In this document: piece after piece, positions 6,888-9,420 of the stretch
Layout: every line of letters begins with the position of its first letter
Numbering within the stretch: the first letter of the stretch is position 1
DNA from: Rickettsiaceae bacterium
Lineage (GTDB): Bacteria; Pseudomonadota; Alphaproteobacteria; Rickettsiales; Rickettsiaceae
DNA: 9,420 nucleotides
NCBI GenBank assembly: GCA_028372485.1
Contig: JAOMYS010000034.1
Span: 1 to 9,420, forward strand
Direction: 5' to 3'
Made by a program: the position numbers and the translations under genes
Notes under the pieces: model-generated
Databases searched by the model: none
What the model was told of the DNA's origin: nothing
Seen by the model: the letters and a program-made list of their open reading frames with translations, nothing else

Positions 6888-6895
6888 ACTTCTGT

Positions 6896-8436
6896 AATTT
6901 AACCCATATTAGTAGTTATTTTTATTTGATTTAAATTGGTGGTGGTTCATATTTTCTTTTCAAAGCTAACACTTCCCATAATATTTCCATCGAAGGAAAA
7001 AAGAAAAATTCAACAGCGTTTCTTATTCTTTCCCATAAAGCACCTAACCGACTAAACCTACCTCGCATTTCTTGAAATAACTTATCTGTTAATAGGTGTA
7101 TTTGATGCATAGTAAAGGCCAACAAAGTAAAATTATACATATTATAGCAGAGGTTATTAGAGCCATGACCATAGTTATGAGTTATGTTATAGCCATGATT
7201 CTTTAAGCTATTAAAGCACTCATTTTCAATTTTCCAACGAGCTCTTGCTCCGTCTAATATAGTTTTTGCAGTGTCTGTTGTAATTTTTAAATCGCTAATC
7301 CATTTTCCGTAATACTGGCCTTTAATAGTACCATCCTTTTGAGGAACTAACTCCCAAGCTTCTATATAGTTGGTTCTTTTCTTGGTGCTGCTAAATAATT
7401 CAACATCATTAACCCATTCAATGATTAATTTGTTATTTCTAAGACTTGTAGTCTCCAACCTTGATTTGGCAACGGAATTTACATTATTCATTAATGTTTT
7501 GTGATTAGCGGCCTCTATTTTGAAAATATAATTAGCATTGTAGCTATGGATCGTTTCAATGATAGGAGTTGTTGCATATAATGCATCTGCATTAACAATT
7601 ATTCCTAACTTATCATGATCTTTTCTAAATTTTTTAAGAAATCGTTTAAAAGCATTGGTTTCGCAATCTACTTTTTCCTCTCCGTCTTGGGCGCATATTT
7701 CCTCCGGCATAACGGGTATCACTTGACGCAAACCAGCTTTCACTATTGCGCCTTGTACCACTTGATGACAATTATATGGATTCTTGGTACTACCTCTAAC
7801 TAGACACTTTTTACAAGCAACTTCTTTCGAGCTGAAATATTGAGTTCCATCCACATTCAGTAAGTATTTACCGGGCAATGTTTGATATTGTTCTAAATGT
7901 TTTCCCCTTTGTAATTTATTAAATAGGTCCTTAAATATTGGGCGGAACGCTGTGTCTGTATCAACTTGGTCTATTACGTTTCTCATGCCTTGATCTGTTG
8001 GTAAATTTTGTACCTTAAACATACTGCGTAAGTTATTACGCTGTTCTAGGGTTTCCATCTGTCGTTGAAATTCTAGTAAAGACGGAGATTGGTAATACAT
8101 ACAAGCTAAGCCAGATAGCATTACTTCAACTATAGAATTACTAATATTGGCAGCTCTTGTATCCTTTATTATTGAGAGTTTCTCAGTTATCATATCTCTA
8201 ATTGCTGAAAAGCTTAAATGTTTTTTAGAGCGCATATTGGGTATACTAAACTTTATTACTAATATTAATATGATTCTAAAGATTGCTACTAAAATTGCTA
8301 CTTTTTTTGCTATTTCTCTACGAAAAACATATTTTCATTAGTGCTTGATTCATGGCCTTTGAGTCATATTTGGAATTGCTGTAAAAGCTCTAACCGATAT
8401 TCAAAATTAAAAGAATGGTTGCAGTTTGGGTATAAC
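6896..8436 (-). mobile_element. IS4-like insertion sequence, right copy, ends approximate
   Basis: This is the exact mirror of 985-2525, with the same uncertain limits. The two IS copies face each other and flank the Tn3-type element. They look like the ends of a composite transposon, but the sequences outside them are also inverted copies, so a simple composite insertion does not explain the arrangement. Confidence 0.4.
6931..8235 (-). CDS. IS4-like DDE transposase, right copy
   Basis: The 434 residues are identical to those of the left copy, with the same D129, D217 and E337 triad and CxxC motif. It reads leftward and converges with tnpA: the two stop codons (6708 and 6931) face each other across the right transposon end. 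No hairpin-plus-T-run terminator is evident between them. Both IS copies are intact, so neither shows the decay expected of an old duplication. Confidence 0.88.
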   Translation of the reverse strand: MRSKKHLSFSAIRDMITEKLSIIKDTRAANISNSIVEVMLSGLACMYYQSPSLLEFQRQMETLEQRNNLRSMFKVQNLPTDQGMRNVIDQVDTDTAFRPIFKDLFNKLQRGKHLEQYQTLPGKYLLNVDGTQYFSSKEVACKKCLVRGSTKNPYNCHQVVQGAIVKAGLRQVIPVMPEEICAQDGEEKVDCETNAFKRFLKKFRKDHDKLGIIVNADALYATTPIIETIHSYNANYIFKIEAANHKTLMNNVNSVAKSRLETTSLRNNKLIIEWVNDVELFSSTKKRTNYIEAWELVPQKDGTIKGQYYGKWISDLKITTDTAKTILDGARARWKIENECFNSLKNHGYNITHNYGHGSNNLCYNMYNFTLLAFTMHQIHLLTDKLFQEMRGRFSRLGALWERIRNAVEFFFFPSMEILWEVLALKRKYEPPPI

Positions 8437-8499
8437 CTAGCATTCACTTAATCTGCATAATCTAGATTGCATAAATGATGGAAATGTAATAAGATATAG

Positions 8500-8528
8500 T
8501 TGAAATATATTAATATTTATGTTAATAT
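8500..8528 (+). promoter_or_regulatory. Candidate sigma-70-type promoter of the exported-protein gene, right copy
   Basis: TTGAAA (8500-8505), a 17-base spacer and TAATAT (8523-8528) lie about 30 bases before the ATG at 8560. It is the mirror of the left candidate, with the same caveat about AT-rich chance matches. Confidence 0.35.
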
Positions 8529-8540
8529 ATTAAATATTAA
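8510..8540. repeat. A/T-only inverted repeat over the promoter, right copy
   Basis: Stems TTAATATTTA (8510-8519) and TAAATATTAA (8531-8540) surround most of the candidate -10 box. It is the mirror of 881-911. Confidence 0.4.
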
Positions 8541-8559
8541 TTAACTATTTATATGATTT

Positions 8560-9420
8560 ATGCGCAAGGTTTTCAATCACACTCTTCTCTCGACAAATAA
8601 TAAAGACCAAAGCTTAAAAAAGTCTATGAGCAGATTAGCTATACTAGCTACAAGCAACATGATAATTATGGTTAGTATGGATGCGATGGCTGCTGGTCTT
8701 AACATAAATGCACCAGCATTTATTCCCAACAATGCTGCTGCACCTATTATGGCTAATGGTCATCAGAATCACCAAAGGGATAATCGAAATGGACAAATAA
8801 TAGCTCCAAATATTCAAAACAATGGGATTGTTCTGGTGCAAGAACGCATTGCAAGAGATTTCATTGCTCTCAATAATAGAACCGTAGCACTAGATAATAG
8901 ACTAGGAATGCTCAATGAGAATCTCATTCGTCAAGCTATTCAACAAATACCCCAAACACATGTTCAGGATTATTTGCAAAATTTTTTAGACAATAGATTC
9001 GTCAATAATCAAAATGCTATTTTTGCACCAGGACAAAACAACGATCAAGCGTTGCAACAAATTCTTGGGCGAATTATACAGATGAACGAGAATGAACAAA
9101 GAGACTTTGGTGAGTTTATTGCTAATCAAGAAATTACTGTAGAAAACCTTGAAGCTATTATCAATCAGCACCTTGTGCGTGCTAACCAGGGTGAGGTGGC
9201 AAATGCAGAAGAAGTATTGAGTAACGAAGATGTAGATGCTAACGCTGACGTTGAAACATCATCATCCAGCACAGAAATTACAGCGTCAACAGTTGAATTT
9301 GAAAGAGGTAATGATGGCGAAAGGATATTACTAAATATTGACAGCGGTGACGAGTCAGAAGATAACCTAGATCGACGAGATAATATAAGAGTATTTACAC
9401 AAAACAATCATGTATTAGAA
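8560..9420 (+). CDS. Exported low-complexity protein, partial (3' end beyond window), right copy
   Basis: I translated all 287 codons from the ATG at 8560 to the window edge without meeting a stop. An in-frame TGA at 8554-8556 sets the upstream limit; a second in-frame ATG at 8626 (codon 23) begins MSRLAILATS and would give a compact signal peptide. The predicted cleavage is after residue 44 (DAMA-AG). The mature segment runs from an Asn/Ala/Pro-rich start (about 45-90) through an amphipathic helical region (about 90-210). It ends in an acidic, Ser-rich tail segment containing VETSSSSTEI and DSGDESEDN. No enzyme motif is visible, and the C-terminus, which would show any membrane anchor or beta-barrel, is missing. 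Together with the left copy this gives two identical gene starts reading outward in opposite directions. Confidence 0.82.
   Translation, partial: MRKVFNHTLLSTNNKDQSLKKSMSRLAILATSNMIIMVSMDAMAAGLNINAPAFIPNNAAAPIMANGHQNHQRDNRNGQIIAPNIQNNGIVLVQERIARDFIALNNRTVALDNRLGMLNENLIRQAIQQIPQTHVQDYLQNFLDNRFVNNQNAIFAPGQNNDQALQQILGRIIQMNENEQRDFGEFIANQEITVENLEAIINQHLVRANQGEVANAEEVLSNEDVDANADVETSSSSTEITASTVEFERGNDGERILLNIDSGDESEDNLDRRDNIRVFTQNNHVLE

Larger units (their letters stand above)
8236..8559. other. AT-rich intergenic region, right copy
   Basis: This is the mirror of 862-1185. It contains the palindrome AATCTAGATT at 8459-8468, the mirrored TATACCCAA pair (8237-8245 and 8426-8434) and the 12-base tandem repeat, and should contain the outer IS end. 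Apart from the promoter and A/T inverted repeat listed separately, no gene was seen. Confidence 0.6.
6715..9420 (-). repeat. Right arm of the giant perfect inverted repeat
   Basis: This arm mirrors 1-2706 without visible differences and reaches the right edge of the window at exactly the same point of the repeat as the left arm does. The equal truncation of both arms is what a contig ending at a shared repeat boundary would show, but it could also reflect how the window was chosen. Confidence 0.97.

Noticed and set aside
6709..6930. Rho-independent terminator between the convergent tnpA and right IS transposase
   Set aside because: No GC-rich hairpin followed by a T-run was found. The palindromic relation here is long-range with the left arm, not local.
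985..8436. Composite transposon made of two inverted IS copies carrying the Tn3-type element as cargo
   Set aside because: The identity of the arms continues outside both IS copies into the exported-protein gene, and inside them to 2706/6715. Two simple IS insertions would not produce that, and no direct target repeat flanks the pair.

Overview
The window is a near-complete palindrome. Bases 1-2706 are repeated exactly, in inverted orientation, at 6715-9420 (base i pairs with base 9421-i). The two arms flank a 4,008-base single-copy core (2707-6714). Both arms run off the window edges, so their true length is unknown. The DNA is strongly AT-rich and coding on both strands. Bacterial signal-peptide, insertion-sequence and Tn3-family features point to a bacterium with many mobile elements. 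An AT-rich proteobacterial endosymbiont such as a member of Rickettsiales would fit, but no gene here fixes the taxon.

Layout, left to right: (1) complement of 1-861, the first 287 codons of an exported protein gene reading out of the window; (2) 862-1185, an AT-rich intergenic region with a plausible promoter for that gene; (3) 1186-2490, an IS4-like DDE transposase pointing inward; (4) 2534-6887, a putative Tn3-family transposon with 173-base terminal inverted repeats (2534-2706 and 6715-6887), a recombination region (2683-2782), a tyrosine recombinase (2789-3664) and a full-length Tn3-type transposase (3664-6708); (5) 6896-9420, exact mirror images of items 3, 2 and 1, with the second exported-protein gene reading out at the right edge.

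The core looks like a Tn4430-type transposon. TnpA would make the cointegrate, and the TnpI-like tyrosine recombinase would resolve it at a site beside its own promoter. That site carries three direct copies of an 8-base box identical to the XerC-side half of the proteobacterial dif consensus. The first copy, with a 6-base spacer, forms the inner edge of the inverted repeat, so both repeat breakpoints fall just beyond a potential crossover region.

The main question is whether the palindrome is real. It could be a recent inverted duplication made by recombination or template switching. It could equally be an assembly or amplification artefact, in which a walk through identical 173-base transposon ends returned along the left flank. 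The exact symmetry of the window ends and the lack of any mismatch between arms make the artefact a serious possibility. The sequence alone cannot decide between them.
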